Shown one piece after another: positions 39,787-48,555 of a DNA stretch of 64,000 nucleotides. Where the stretch lies: contig JAIQZU010000006.1 in the NCBI GenBank assembly GCA_021776915.1, forward strand, positions 1-64,000. Reading direction: 5' to 3'. Origin of the DNA: Candidatus Scalindua sp. (lineage in GTDB: Bacteria > Planctomycetota > Brocadiia > Brocadiales > Scalinduaceae). The translations under genes were made by a program, and so were the position numbers. Position 1 is the first letter of the stretch, and every line of letters starts with the position of its first letter. Under the pieces are notes generated by a model, which saw only the letters and a list, made by a program, of their open reading frames with translations, was not told the DNA's origin and did no database searches.

Positions 39787-40485
39787 CTATGATTTAGTAA
39801 CTGTATTGCACCATTTTTTAAGAGCAGATATGACTGAGTTTCTTTTGTATTCAACAGATAAAGAGGGATCGCGGGACAATTCCAATTGCAGCCAGGAAAT
39901 TTCTCTGGAGTGTCGCCTGATTATATATCCTCCCCTGAAAGGTTTGTTTAGCGATACCTCGCAACCAAAAGCCTCGTTCAGATAATCTGCTAATAAATAG
40001 AACCACTCTTCAGGGCAAGTACCATCGGCATTGCTCAAACAAACCATCGGGCGCAACGATCCTGGGTCGGGGCCTACAGGTGGACCAGACGATGCCATGG
40101 TGTGGCAGTCAATGGCAAGCATGATATCCTTGCCTGCAGAATTTGTAAGTTGTTTATGGTACGGAAAATAGTAGCGATCCAATAATTGTTTAATCACTGC
40201 CGGGGATAATGGAAATTTATAAACAGGTATGTTCCAGCAGGTATGTGTTTTCACAACACCATCTGCAGACAAATCATTCGCTTTCCGGTTCATGTCAACA
40301 AAAGCCCTGGCAATATCAGTGGTAACAAATTCATTGACCAGTTCTTCAATGGCATAGATTTCCCTTGCCCCTTCATCTCCGTCAGCAATAATCTGGTCAG
40401 ATGTCAGCAGGTTGAATGGTTCTACTTCCGGTGGAATGGTCAAACCTGCATGTGGCACGGAAATCAGGAGGGGCAGCTTGTTCAC
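39787..40485 (-). CDS. N-formylglutamate amidohydrolase family protein
   Basis: A 232-residue hydrolase of the N-formylglutamate amidohydrolase (FGase) family: LLISVPHAGLTIPPEV near the N-terminus and the metal-site-like AIDCHTMASSGPP in the middle. Characterised members free glutamate from N-formylglutamate in histidine breakdown, but no hut gene is nearby. Instead it overlaps the gamma-glutamyltransferase stop by 4 bases as the third gene of a minus-strand operon with an ATP-grasp ligase, so an N-acyl- or gamma-glutamyl amino acid is a likelier substrate. Confidence 0.85.
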   Translation of the reverse strand: MNKLPLLISVPHAGLTIPPEVEPFNLLTSDQIIADGDEGAREIYAIEELVNEFVTTDIARAFVDMNRKANDLSADGVVKTHTCWNIPVYKFPLSPAVIKQLLDRYYFPYHKQLTNSAGKDIMLAIDCHTMASSGPPVGPDPGSLRPMVCLSNADGTCPEEWFYLLADYLNEAFGCEVSLNKPFRGGYIIRRHSREISWLQLELSRDPSLSVEYKRNSVISALKKWCNTVTKS

Positions 40486-42098
40486 TGTTTTGGCCCTTTA
40501 GCGGAACCATCACGCCGTGGATCGGCGACTCCAACAAATTCGCCTTTCCTGTTACGCATGATCAGTTGCACACAGCCTAAGTAAAAGGAATACGGGTTAC
40601 GAACATCTATCTCAAAGCCTTTAGAAGCTAACGCATCGGTTATATCATCTCGCATGCGGCTTGCTTCCAGTGATACTTTGCCATTTAGAGAACAAAAAAG
40701 CCTTGGTGCAGCCACCGCTTCATATGGAGAATTTTTGCCAAGGCGTAATAACACTTGAATAATTGTTGATGCAATACGTTCGCTTCCCGGAGAACCGATA
40801 ACCAACCAGGGTTTTCTACCACGAAAGATAATTGTGGGAGAAACACTCGCCCACGGTACCGCATTAGGTCGTAAGTAATGAGGATGGGTAATATCATCGT
40901 ACTCAAAAGCGCTCATGTAATTATTGTAGAGAAAACCAAGTTCTGCTGACGCGCAGAATGATCCGTATACACGTTCTATGGATTGTGTAAGGGAGACTGC
41001 GTTGCCGTAACGATCAACAACAGACAGATGAGTCGTTTCTCCCTTGCCTTTCAGTTTCCTTCTTATTTTTTTTGCGATACGTTGCGCGTACTCGGGTCTT
41101 CTCATACGCTCGTTGTCAATTTGATGGTACAGATTCGGTTCGATGGGGCGGCCCTGACGATCAAGGTTTGCCTGCCGAATGACATTTGCCAGCAATAATG
41201 CCCCTCGCGGTGTGTCCGGATCCCTCTTTTTCGGTGAAAACTGTGACAATATGTTCAACATTGCTATTAAAGCCCTTCCCGCGCCTGGAGGGCACATGGT
41301 AAACACACGGGTATTTTCAAAGCTCGTGGTTAGTGGCCTGCGTTCGACCGGCCAGGGAATTTGTGCAAGATCGTCTGCACGAATAAGTCCGTCATTTGCT
41401 ATCATATCAGCTTCAATCATCTTCGCAATATCACCAAGATAGAAATCCTCAACGCCTGCCGTAGCGATTCTTTCCAACGTCCCGGCAAGTTTTGCCTGTT
41501 TAAATAAGGAACCAACAGGGTAAGGACGTTTACCTTCCTTGAGGAATAGTGGCGCTGCACTGTTGCTGCGTAAATGTTTCCGTTCACGCCTGGTTAAATC
41601 ATATTGCAGTTGGGATATTTCGTAACCATTTTTTGCCAGATCAACAACAGGGCCTAATACATCTTTCAGGTTTAGACTTCCGTAATTTTTTTGAGCATAG
41701 GCCAGTACAGCGGGAGTACTGGGAACGGTGCTGGCTTTGTGCCCCCTGAGAAGTTCTGATTTCATTGATTCACCGGGAATGATTCTATGAGGCGCTCTCG
41801 AAGAGCCATCCAGGGCGATTTTTTTGCGACTTTGAGCGTCATAAAACAATATCATGGTTTGACCGCCCAGGCCCGAAGCTGCCGGTTCGCAGACACCCAA
41901 TGCGAAGGCCGCAGTCACAGCCGCATCCATAGCGTTGCCACCGGCGTTTAATACATCAAATGCCAGCTCAGTGGCACGATAGTGAGCGGTCGACACCATG
42001 CCATATTTAGATACGGACACTTTTTGTGGTTTAGCCAAACGGCGATTACCGGGTTCTAATAACTCGGTATCGACTTTCTTTTTATGTAAAAGCGTCAT
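40482..42098 (-). CDS. Gamma-glutamyltransferase family protein, apparently cytoplasmic
   Basis: A 538-residue Ntn-hydrolase precursor. The autoprocessing and nucleophile segment TTHLSVVD places the catalytic threonine at T355, the match of E. coli T391; EPAASGLGG and GSPGSERIASTII near the ends are family motifs. Ordinary bacterial GGT is periplasmic with a signal peptide; here the N-terminus (MTLLHKKKVDTELLEPGNRR) has none, so it should act in the cytoplasm. It lies 4 bases after the ligase gene and overlaps the FGase gene. It could move or remove gamma-glutamyl groups. Confidence 0.88.
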   Translation of the reverse strand: MTLLHKKKVDTELLEPGNRRLAKPQKVSVSKYGMVSTAHYRATELAFDVLNAGGNAMDAAVTAAFALGVCEPAASGLGGQTMILFYDAQSRKKIALDGSSRAPHRIIPGESMKSELLRGHKASTVPSTPAVLAYAQKNYGSLNLKDVLGPVVDLAKNGYEISQLQYDLTRRERKHLRSNSAAPLFLKEGKRPYPVGSLFKQAKLAGTLERIATAGVEDFYLGDIAKMIEADMIANDGLIRADDLAQIPWPVERRPLTTSFENTRVFTMCPPGAGRALIAMLNILSQFSPKKRDPDTPRGALLLANVIRQANLDRQGRPIEPNLYHQIDNERMRRPEYAQRIAKKIRRKLKGKGETTHLSVVDRYGNAVSLTQSIERVYGSFCASAELGFLYNNYMSAFEYDDITHPHYLRPNAVPWASVSPTIIFRGRKPWLVIGSPGSERIASTIIQVLLRLGKNSPYEAVAAPRLFCSLNGKVSLEASRMRDDITDALASKGFEIDVRNPYSFYLGCVQLIMRNRKGEFVGVADPRRDGSAKGPKQ

Positions 42099-42102
42099 GA
42101 GT

Positions 42103-44253
42103 TTATTTTTCGATAGTTTTTAAAAGAAACCCTGTCAGCAGTAATGTTCTTTGTACGAGGCTGATACGTTGCACTGCTGACTGCGAAGTATGTATATTGG
42201 TAGCTACGGGACCGATACCACAAACTACCGGAATGTTGGTGGGCACTAAACCGGCAACCGAGGGTATAAGGGAAGATTCTCTATCAAGGGGGATTTCCCA
42301 TTGATCGGCGACAGATTGTAAAGAATTAATCAGTCTGGCATTCACTCTTCTATCTTTCATTGATGGTCTATTCGACAACATGGCTAAATTCCAGCGAACA
42401 CTTTTGTCCTTGAGTATTTCGTGAATAGCCTCTTCTGTTTTATTTGCCGTCTTGGTGTCAGGAAAAGACATCTGTAATGTTGCGGTGATACGATGGGGCA
42501 GTAACATTGGAAAAGATTTAGTATGGAAGTCTACCGCAGCAATAGCGATCCTGTCTTTACCGGAAGACAGCCCGGATATTTTTTCAAGTTTTCTAAATAG
42601 CCATAACATTATATCAGGAGTTTTTGAAGATTGTCCCAGTTTTAATGATTTTCCTTCAACGGTCAGACGATATTTTCGCTGTCCACGACGCTTGGTAACC
42701 ATTTTATCATCTATGTTGCCCGCATTCAATACGAGTACCTGTTTAGCAAGACCGGCAATCTTTGAAATTGTAGCAGCGCTATAGCGGGTATCGTTACCTT
42801 CGTCTGTGTAATACATGACCCCCAAATGGATATGCTTAAGCTGACGACAGGATTTTAAGGCTTTAAGTGTATACTCAAGCATAACTAATGGTGCGCGGGA
42901 CGAGCCGACTCCTTCACCATGTAAACATTCCGGATCCCTGCGAAAAGGTTCTGTAGAAATACCTGTGTCTAATGGAACATCAAGTTGTCCAATCAGCAAA
43001 GTACCTTTTTCCAGCCCGGCAGGTGTTTGCCAGACCCAGACATGGGGGTCATCGCTGTATTCCGGCGCTTGTTTCAGGCCCAGTTCATTCAGCTTTTTAT
43101 CGAGTTCATTATGTGCAATCTGGATTCCAATAGGGTCGTTGGTACGGCTGGATATTTGACACCACTGTTGCACCTGTTTTTCCATTTGATCTCTTCGATT
43201 GGTCAGGAAACTAAACGCAACTTTATCAGGAGGTTGATTTCTACCGGCAACCTCAGGAGGGTTCGGAGTGCCGAAATAACGAGCGCTTGCGACATCCACC
43301 AGCCGGTTTACCAGAGCCGAAAAATTCATCCCCATATGTTCTGCCGCCGCCATATAAGATCCATGTTCACCTAAACTTGGCAGACTGTTTACTTCTAAAA
43401 TGTATAAATTACCTTGACAATCAAGCCGCATATCCACTCGCGCACAGTCATAGCAACCTAAAGTGGTGAATGCTCCTATCGCTATTTGTTGCGCCCTGGC
43501 TGCTATGTCTGCTTCGATCGGCGCCGGACATATGACCTCTATCTCACGTCCGGACTTTCTGGTTTTATCTTCATAGGTATAAATCCTTGGTCCGCTTTCA
43601 CCAAAGCCGATTTCTGCGGGTTCAAAAGCCATAGGAGGATTATTACCCAGAATACCTACGTTTATCTCCCTGCCTTCAATATAGCTTTCTACAAGGACAG
43701 GCTGGCTGAATTTATCAAAAATGACCTGAGCGGCGTCCCTGAGTTCCTGTTCATTATTGACGATTTTAATACCAAAGGAGACAGCCTCATTTTTTGGCTT
43801 TACAATGAGAGGAAAAGCCAGATCAGGCTTCTCGAAGCCAGGATTGGTGACTACTGCAAATGGGGGTGTTGGCAGGTTATTTTGCACAAACATCATCTTG
43901 GCCACGACTTTATCCAGAGCGAGTGAATGTGCCAGTGGGCCGGAGCCAACATAGGGAATTCCTATCATTTCTAATATACTGGGTACGTGTGTGTATCTTG
44001 CCTGGCCTTGAATACCATAGGAGAGGTTAAACACCATGCCGGGCTGTTCACCTTTCAGTACTCTAGGCATGAATTCTTCCAGATGATCAATTAAATCCTT
44101 ATCACCTTCTAAAGCGATAACCTGGTGCTTGCCTTTTTTTAGAGAGTCTGTGATACGTTTTATGGCCTTTAATCCATATTTTTCCCGGTTAGGAATACCA
44201 AAAAGGTTGATTACTTTCTGACTTTCTCGATTATAGGCAACTGCTATTTTCAT
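42103..44253 (-). CDS. ATP-grasp ligase fused to an M20 peptidase-like domain
   Basis: A 716-residue two-domain protein. Residues 1-330 resemble D-Ala-D-Ala ligases: FPLIVKPKNEAVSFGI (ATP site), VLVESYIEGREINVGI, YILEVNSLPSLGEHGSY (metal site and substrate loop). Residues about 350-716 follow the M20 peptidase fold: GTLLIGQLDVPLD, CLHGEGVGSSRAPLVML, MYYTDEGNDTR, YRLTVEG and the end GIGPVATNIHTSQSAV. The M20 zinc ligands are only partly kept (Gln where the first His should be), so it may not be a peptidase. It is the first gene of a three-gene operon. AAAGG precedes the ATG. Confidence 0.82.
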   Translation of the reverse strand: MKIAVAYNRESQKVINLFGIPNREKYGLKAIKRITDSLKKGKHQVIALEGDKDLIDHLEEFMPRVLKGEQPGMVFNLSYGIQGQARYTHVPSILEMIGIPYVGSGPLAHSLALDKVVAKMMFVQNNLPTPPFAVVTNPGFEKPDLAFPLIVKPKNEAVSFGIKIVNNEQELRDAAQVIFDKFSQPVLVESYIEGREINVGILGNNPPMAFEPAEIGFGESGPRIYTYEDKTRKSGREIEVICPAPIEADIAARAQQIAIGAFTTLGCYDCARVDMRLDCQGNLYILEVNSLPSLGEHGSYMAAAEHMGMNFSALVNRLVDVASARYFGTPNPPEVAGRNQPPDKVAFSFLTNRRDQMEKQVQQWCQISSRTNDPIGIQIAHNELDKKLNELGLKQAPEYSDDPHVWVWQTPAGLEKGTLLIGQLDVPLDTGISTEPFRRDPECLHGEGVGSSRAPLVMLEYTLKALKSCRQLKHIHLGVMYYTDEGNDTRYSAATISKIAGLAKQVLVLNAGNIDDKMVTKRRGQRKYRLTVEGKSLKLGQSSKTPDIMLWLFRKLEKISGLSSGKDRIAIAAVDFHTKSFPMLLPHRITATLQMSFPDTKTANKTEEAIHEILKDKSVRWNLAMLSNRPSMKDRRVNARLINSLQSVADQWEIPLDRESSLIPSVAGLVPTNIPVVCGIGPVATNIHTSQSAVQRISLVQRTLLLTGFLLKTIEK

Positions 44254-44464
44254 GGAATTTCCTTTCCAAAAAAGTAACGGTATTAAGAAATTGTGAATAG
44301 GATAAGACGCTCAGAAGTTTTATAATGGCAGAAAAACAGAATTGAAAGTATTTATGAAAGTGCACTAGAGTATAAGTGATGCTCGATGTATTCCTGGTTA
44401 CAAAAAATTCATACAACGGGGATACTTTAGAAAAAAAGGGTGATTTTAAGGATTCTGCCCATAT

Positions 44465-44758
44465 TTACTCATCCTTCATGGGTACTTTTATCTCATTGAC
44501 AAAATAATTATTATTCTTTTTTTTGGCAAGGTCTTTTGCCCTTGTCTGAGCTTCGTCCTTCTCAGAATAAGGATAGCAAGCCACCTCCTTATAGCCGGCA
44601 TCGAAAACCTTCCAAACAGCTTTGTACCGTTTTATGGTTTCGACTTTTTTCTTACGGGTTGTTGGCTTCTTCTTTTTTTCCGCTTTCTTTTCTTCACCTG
44701 CAGCGGCTTCCTCAGCCATCTGCATAATTCTTTCTTTGCTGGTCATTCTTTTAACCAT
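44465..44758 (-). CDS. Small lysine-rich protein of unknown function
   Basis: A 97-residue protein. Residues 1-45 are basic and low-complexity (AAAGEEKKAEKKKKPTTRKKK); residues 46-97 look globular (RYKAVWKVFDAGYKEVACYP, then DLAKKKNNNYFVNEIKVPM). A ribosome site GAAGGGG precedes the first ATG. Alternative ATG four codons on. The basic tail could bind nucleic acid; that is inference. It lies upstream of the ligase operon on the same strand, with a 211-base gap. Confidence 0.7.
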   Translation of the reverse strand: MVKRMTSKERIMQMAEEAAAGEEKKAEKKKKPTTRKKKVETIKRYKAVWKVFDAGYKEVACYPYSEKDEAQTRAKDLAKKKNNNYFVNEIKVPMKDE

Positions 44759-44968
44759 AGGTTGTTCCCCTTCCTGTTGTTATTGTAGATCTTATAGCAA
44801 AGATCATTTTATTTCATTATACAGATAAATGAACAAACAGCAATGTAAATATAATTTCAGAATTAAAACCTCTTTTAATACGCCTTTGTTTAAAGGACAA
44901 AATCCCCCTTTGGAAAAGAGGGAAACCCGCCTGCCACCTGTCGGGCAGGAAGGGGGGGATATTGAGAA

Positions 44969-46120
44969 TTATATCATACTCAAGGCTTCATCCGCAGCCT
45001 TTGCCGATGCACCTGGTGCCCCTATTAAGGATATTACATCATTGAGTCCGGCAATGCATCTCTCTCTCTCTTCTTCATTTAACAGAAGCTCTGTTGAGCG
45101 TGAGGCCATCCATTTATAATCATCCCTGTACATAAGTTTTTCAGGGACAACTGTTTTTTGTGCAATCGCATTGACCAGACTTATATATGGCGTGGTCATG
45201 AATGGTCTGGCAATAAAATAGGAAAATGGTGAGACACGGTAGCAGATTACCATGGGGACGTGATAATTTGCTATCTCCAGAACAACCGTTCCCGAACTGG
45301 TGATACAAAGTGAAGAGGCTTTTATCACTTCAGAAATCTTCTCTGTAACTATTTCAATCGGCAGATTTTTCTTACTATTTGTAGATGTAAAACTCTTTGT
45401 AATACCGTCTATCAATTCTAAATTTCTTACATTACTACAGGATACAAGAAATTTGACTGATGGGATCTTTTCATGAATAGCGGCTGCTGTCTTCAGGAGA
45501 ACAGGCAACAGCCTCCTTATCTCCTGTTTGCGGCTTCCGGGTAATAATGAAACAATCGCCTTGCCTTCTCCATCTTTCAATTTCCCAGCGAGGACTTCAT
45601 CTATATCCCTCGTATTAAGTTCATCAAAGAGCGGATGCCCGGCATATTTTACGGATACACCCTCATTGGCATAGAATGTCTCCTCAAAAGGATATATCAC
45701 CACCATCCTGTCAACCAGTTTCCTTATCTTCTTTACCCTCCATGGGCCATGCGCCCAGAGCTGGGGGCTTATGTAATACATGACCGGAATACCTCTTCTC
45801 TTTGCAGCTTTTGCAAGGTAGAAATTAAAACCTGCGTAATCAAGCAGTATGACCAGATCGGGTTTTCCTTCATCAAAAAAACGGGTGCAGTCTTTATATA
45901 TATTCCATAATTCCGGAATCTTTTTCAAAGCCTGCAGCCACATGACAGAACGGGAACTCATGTCGTGAATACATTGCAGACCCGCCTCAACCATTCTATT
46001 TCTGCCTAAACCGTGAATCTTGATTGACGGATTTTTCTTATGTATCTCAAGTATGAGGTTTGAACCATGAATGTCACCGGATGTCTCACCGGCGCTTATA
46101 AATATTTTTTTAGTTTCCAA
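44969..46120 (-). CDS. lpxB: Lipid-A-disaccharide synthase
   Basis: A 383-residue GT19 glycosyltransferase that joins UDP-diacylglucosamine and lipid X in lipid A synthesis on the inner face of the cytoplasmic membrane. ISAGETSGDIHGSNLI opens the protein, and PDLVILLDYAGFNFYLAKAAKRRGIPVMYYISPQLWAHGPWRVKKI, SLLPGSRKQEI and ASSLCITSSGTVVLEIA are all LpxB signatures. The start is TTG at 46120; no ATG fits. It shows that the cell makes a lipid-A-type outer membrane. Other lpx genes are not in the window. Confidence 0.94.
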   Translation of the reverse strand: METKKIFISAGETSGDIHGSNLILEIHKKNPSIKIHGLGRNRMVEAGLQCIHDMSSRSVMWLQALKKIPELWNIYKDCTRFFDEGKPDLVILLDYAGFNFYLAKAAKRRGIPVMYYISPQLWAHGPWRVKKIRKLVDRMVVIYPFEETFYANEGVSVKYAGHPLFDELNTRDIDEVLAGKLKDGEGKAIVSLLPGSRKQEIRRLLPVLLKTAAAIHEKIPSVKFLVSCSNVRNLELIDGITKSFTSTNSKKNLPIEIVTEKISEVIKASSLCITSSGTVVLEIANYHVPMVICYRVSPFSYFIARPFMTTPYISLVNAIAQKTVVPEKLMYRDDYKWMASRSTELLLNEEERERCIAGLNDVISLIGAPGASAKAADEALSMI

Positions 46121-46128
46121 GGTATAGA

Positions 46129-46318
46129 ATTATTAAATATGGGTATCCGGTTGACTGACCTTTATCCTATATCAAGCGGTATATTAATTTCTGCCGCCGT
46201 GAATGTCCTGACAAATACACTTTTCAAGCTCTAGTATCATCTTGGGATAGAAATACATGGTTACAATATTCAACAAATTGTAGCAAGGTCAGTCAACCGG
46301 ATACCCATATTATTAAAT
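46129..46318. mobile_element. MITE-like element with perfect terminal repeats and target duplication
   Basis: A 170-base element (46139-46308) has perfect 24-base terminal inverted repeats: the outer 20 bases of the left end read ATGGGTATCCGGTTGACTGA. It is flanked on both sides by the direct repeat ATTATTAAAT (46129-46138 and 46309-46318), as expected of a target-site duplication. No reading frame lies inside, so a transposase elsewhere would be needed. Its right end supplies the stop codon of the small ORF at 46293-46625. Confidence 0.82.
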
Positions 46319-46625
46319 TTACAGGAAGTAATATTGGCGAAAATATCCATGCTATTATTGATGAAAAAGAGGTGTCGATGCAGAATATTCCGTATTTTAC
46401 GTCAAGGGCAAACGCTGTCAGGCATGAAACCGGCAACACAACACACGGCGCCAGGAGCAGGTAGAAGAAAAGCGTATAATCCTCATATAGAAGGCCATGT
46501 GCAAACATTATATTCGAAACGAAAAATATTAAGGCAAATATAATACACAGCTTAATCTTCGAATAAAAATAACATGCCGCCGTTAACGGTAATGAAAGTA
46601 TGGATAAAATTATTAATAGTGTCAT
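46293..46625 (-). CDS. Small hydrophobic membrane protein, C-terminus made by the element
   Basis: A 110-residue frame with three or four probable membrane helices (starts MTLLIILSILSLPLTAACYF). No ribosome site is evident. The last five residues (IWVSG) and the TGA lie in the terminal repeat of the MITE-like element, so the original protein was cut or altered there if this is a gene. It lacks recognised domains. It could also be a chance AT-rich hydrophobic frame. Confidence 0.45.
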   Translation of the reverse strand: MTLLIILSILSLPLTAACYFYSKIKLCIIFALIFFVSNIMFAHGLLYEDYTLFFYLLLAPCVVLPVSCLTAFALDVKYGIFCIDTSFSSIIAWIFSPILLPVNLIIWVSG

Positions 46626-46642
46626 TTTGTAAAAGTTCAGCC

Positions 46643-46715
46643 ACTAAGTCACCAAGACACAAAGAAAAAATATTTGAAAATAGTCTTCTTGGTGCATTTG
46701 TGTCTTTGTGGTGAA
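46643..46715. repeat. Imperfect palindrome before the antiporter terminus
   Basis: CACCAAGACACAAAGA on the left pairs imperfectly with TCTTGGTG and GTGTCTTTGTGGTG on the right, enclosing an AT-rich loop. A related half (CCACCAGGACACAAAGCC) occurs at about 62859-62880. It may terminate transcripts of the antiporter gene. Confidence 0.6.
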
Positions 46716-46724
46716 AACATCCTT

Positions 46725-47777
46725 TTATCTATAAAACAGTAGAAAAATAAATACAAAGTATCCCAAAACAAGCAGAATACCTTCAAGCCTGTTAACCCTC
46801 AGATTGCCTCTGATCACTGGTATTAAGGCTATAGAGAAAAGGAGCATTGCCGGGAATTCAAAAAGGAGGGTCTCTCTTGCCACATTTAATGGACTTACCA
46901 ATGCTACTGATCCTATGACCATGAGTATATTGAAGATATTGCTCCCGATAATATTCCCCACGCAAATATCCGCCTCTTTTCTGAGGGCACTTACAACCGA
47001 GGTTGCCATTTCCGGTACTGATGTGCCAAAGGCAACAACCGTCAGGCCGATAACCATTTCACTTATTCCCAGCCAGCCGGCTATAATAATTGCAGAATTA
47101 ACTAATATATGCGCACCGACTAAGAGACATGTTAATCCAACCATAATATACATTATATTAAATAATAAATGCCTTCTTCCTGCCTGGCTTTGTTTATCTG
47201 TCCGCTCTGTTGTGCCTGCATTGTCATCAGGAATACCTGAATCTGAATGCTGATGGGAAGAGAGTGCGGGTGATGCTGGAAAAGAGGTTTCATACGTGAT
47301 GTCCGTAGAATTGAGCAACTTTCTTTTAGAATTCAAAGTACTATAAACCTGATAACTTATATAGAATATAATACCGGTAAAAAGAAAAATCCCATCAACA
47401 AGGCCAATCTTTCTGTCCATTGCCATAAGATAAAGAACGGCTGAGATTGCAATCATCAATGGCAGATCCCTTTTTACAATGATTCTTTCGACCTGTAAGG
47501 GAAGCACTATTGCGGCAATACCAAGAATAAGGCCGATATTAGCTATATTGCTTCCGATTATATTCCCGATCGCTATGTCATTAGACCCTTTTATAGACGC
47601 GGTTAGACTGACGGCTAATTCTGGGCTGGAGGTTCCAAAGGCAACAACGGTTAAACCTATTACTATGGGCTTTATCCCCAGATCGCGTGATAGCTTTGAT
47701 GAACCCTTGACCAGCCACTCAGCGCCAAAGTAAACGCCCGTAATTCCCGCAATAAACAGGATAGATTGAATTAACAA
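46725..47777 (-). CDS. Calcium/sodium antiporter, CaCA family (YrbG-like)
   Basis: A 350-residue exchanger with ten predicted helices in two inverted halves. Each half carries its alpha repeat: FGTSSPELAVSLTAS with GNIIGSNIANIGLILG, and FGTSVPEMATSVVSA with GNIIGSNIFNILMVIG. The acidic residues needed for Ca2+ binding (the E of PEL and PEM) are present. A hydrophilic, possibly cytosolic loop of about 40 residues (near 165-205) joins the halves. Start is TTG 47777 with GGAGAG eight bases upstream. It would export Ca2+ using Na+, fitting an N-ATPase that may pump Na+. Confidence 0.92.
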   Translation of the reverse strand: MLIQSILFIAGITGVYFGAEWLVKGSSKLSRDLGIKPIVIGLTVVAFGTSSPELAVSLTASIKGSNDIAIGNIIGSNIANIGLILGIAAIVLPLQVERIIVKRDLPLMIAISAVLYLMAMDRKIGLVDGIFLFTGIIFYISYQVYSTLNSKRKLLNSTDITYETSFPASPALSSHQHSDSGIPDDNAGTTERTDKQSQAGRRHLLFNIMYIMVGLTCLLVGAHILVNSAIIIAGWLGISEMVIGLTVVAFGTSVPEMATSVVSALRKEADICVGNIIGSNIFNILMVIGSVALVSPLNVARETLLFEFPAMLLFSIALIPVIRGNLRVNRLEGILLVLGYFVFIFLLFYR

Positions 47778-47892
47778 AATATAACTCTCCCTGGCTTTGT
47801 TTAATAGTTGAATTCAGGACTTACGAAAACGCACGCCATCGTAAGCAACGTTTTTTACAAAACAAATCTCCTTTAGTCCTCCTTTGAAAAAG

Positions 47893-47927
47893 GGGGAAAA
47901 GTCCTCGGCGTCGTTTGTCCGGGGAAG
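47893..47927. repeat. Repeat family F, left copy
   Basis: A 35-base segment containing GTCCTCGGCG and TTTGTCCGGGGAAG. Its reverse complement occurs with small gaps at 50197-50230, so the pair frames the porin gene as inverted repeats 2.3 kb apart. Confidence 0.75.
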
Positions 47928-48064
47928 AGGCGGATAGTATGGCAGAAGTATAATGACTTGAATTCTTCCGTCAAACATAAAAAACGTTGCAACTCCTCGG
48001 TGCCTTGGCTGACCATGTACCCAGTTCAGCCTTTCGATTGCTCAGTGCGGTGAGTTTGTCGAAC

Positions 48065-48208
48065 TGATATTGAGCGGTTTTTGTAGCCGCAAGCTTCAGG
48101 TTGCGTAACTTACGAGAAATTCTGACATATTCATCAAATGATGGGAAACGCCCTCTAAGGCGGACGACTACAATAATATACAATGTAAAATCGCTTAATT
48201 ATAGGTTA
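48065..48208 (-). repeat. Dispersed element, family A, copy 3 (inverted)
   Basis: Read on the minus strand it gives CCTATAATTAAGCGATTTTA at the left, CATTTGATGAA inside, GTAAGTTACGCAACC and GCGGCTACAAAAACCG at the right, in the same order as copy 2. The interior is more diverged than copies 1 and 2. Confidence 0.75.
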
Positions 48209-48242
48209 GAAAAAACTTTTCAAAAAAAATTTAAAAAAACTG

Positions 48243-48270
48243 TTGACATTTAAAGCGAAGTATGTAAAAT
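48243..48270 (+). promoter_or_regulatory. Sigma-70-type promoter of the porin gene
   Basis: TTGACA (48243-48248) and TAAAAT (48265-48270) are 16 bases apart. The first copy of the palindromic operator begins eight bases after the -10 box, so a bound repressor would cover the start site. This is the strongest promoter match in the window. Confidence 0.65.
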
Positions 48271-48277
48271 TGCATAA

Positions 48278-48296
48278 ATTGAGACTCAGTCTCAAT
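48278..48296. promoter_or_regulatory. Palindromic operator, copy 1 (porin)
   Basis: ATTGAGACTCAGTCTCAAT is a perfect 9-1-9 inverted repeat placed over the predicted transcription start of the porin promoter. Confidence 0.8.
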
Positions 48297-48390
48297 AAGA
48301 AGTATAGCGTTTACCTGAGCATTTCTTATATGTTACTTTGAGAGATTACGTAAAGGCTTAAAGAAAAATCACTATTTTTTTTGTCTATTA

Positions 48391-48409
48391 ATTGAGGTTG
48401 AGTCTCAAT
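48391..48409. promoter_or_regulatory. Palindromic operator, copy 2 (porin, weaker)
   Basis: ATTGAGGTTGAGTCTCAAT keeps the right half-site exactly and differs at two places in the left half. It lies 113 bases after copy 1 in the porin leader. Confidence 0.7.
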
Positions 48410-48493
48410 CAATAAGGCATAGACTTAAAATGCTTTCGAGATGCATAATAGTTAACAGCTTAAAGATATAAAAGTATATTTTTTTAATCAATG

Positions 48494-48512
48494 ATTGAGA
48501 CTGAGTCTCAGT
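48494..48512. promoter_or_regulatory. Palindromic operator, copy 3 (porin)
   Basis: ATTGAGACTGAGTCTCAGT matches the consensus in all but the last two bases of symmetry. It lies 103 bases after copy 2 and 43 bases before the porin start codon. Confidence 0.78.
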
Positions 48513-48555
48513 ATATAGTTGCGATTTTTTTTAACCACTTTGAAAGGAGTGTCTC

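Larger units (their letters stand above)
47778..48242. other. Repeat-bearing spacer before the porin promoter
   Basis: No gene is supported. It holds family F copy 1 (47893-47927) and family A copy 3 (48065-48208), with an AT-rich remainder. The AT-rich tract 48209-48242 leads straight into the porin promoter. Confidence 0.6.
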
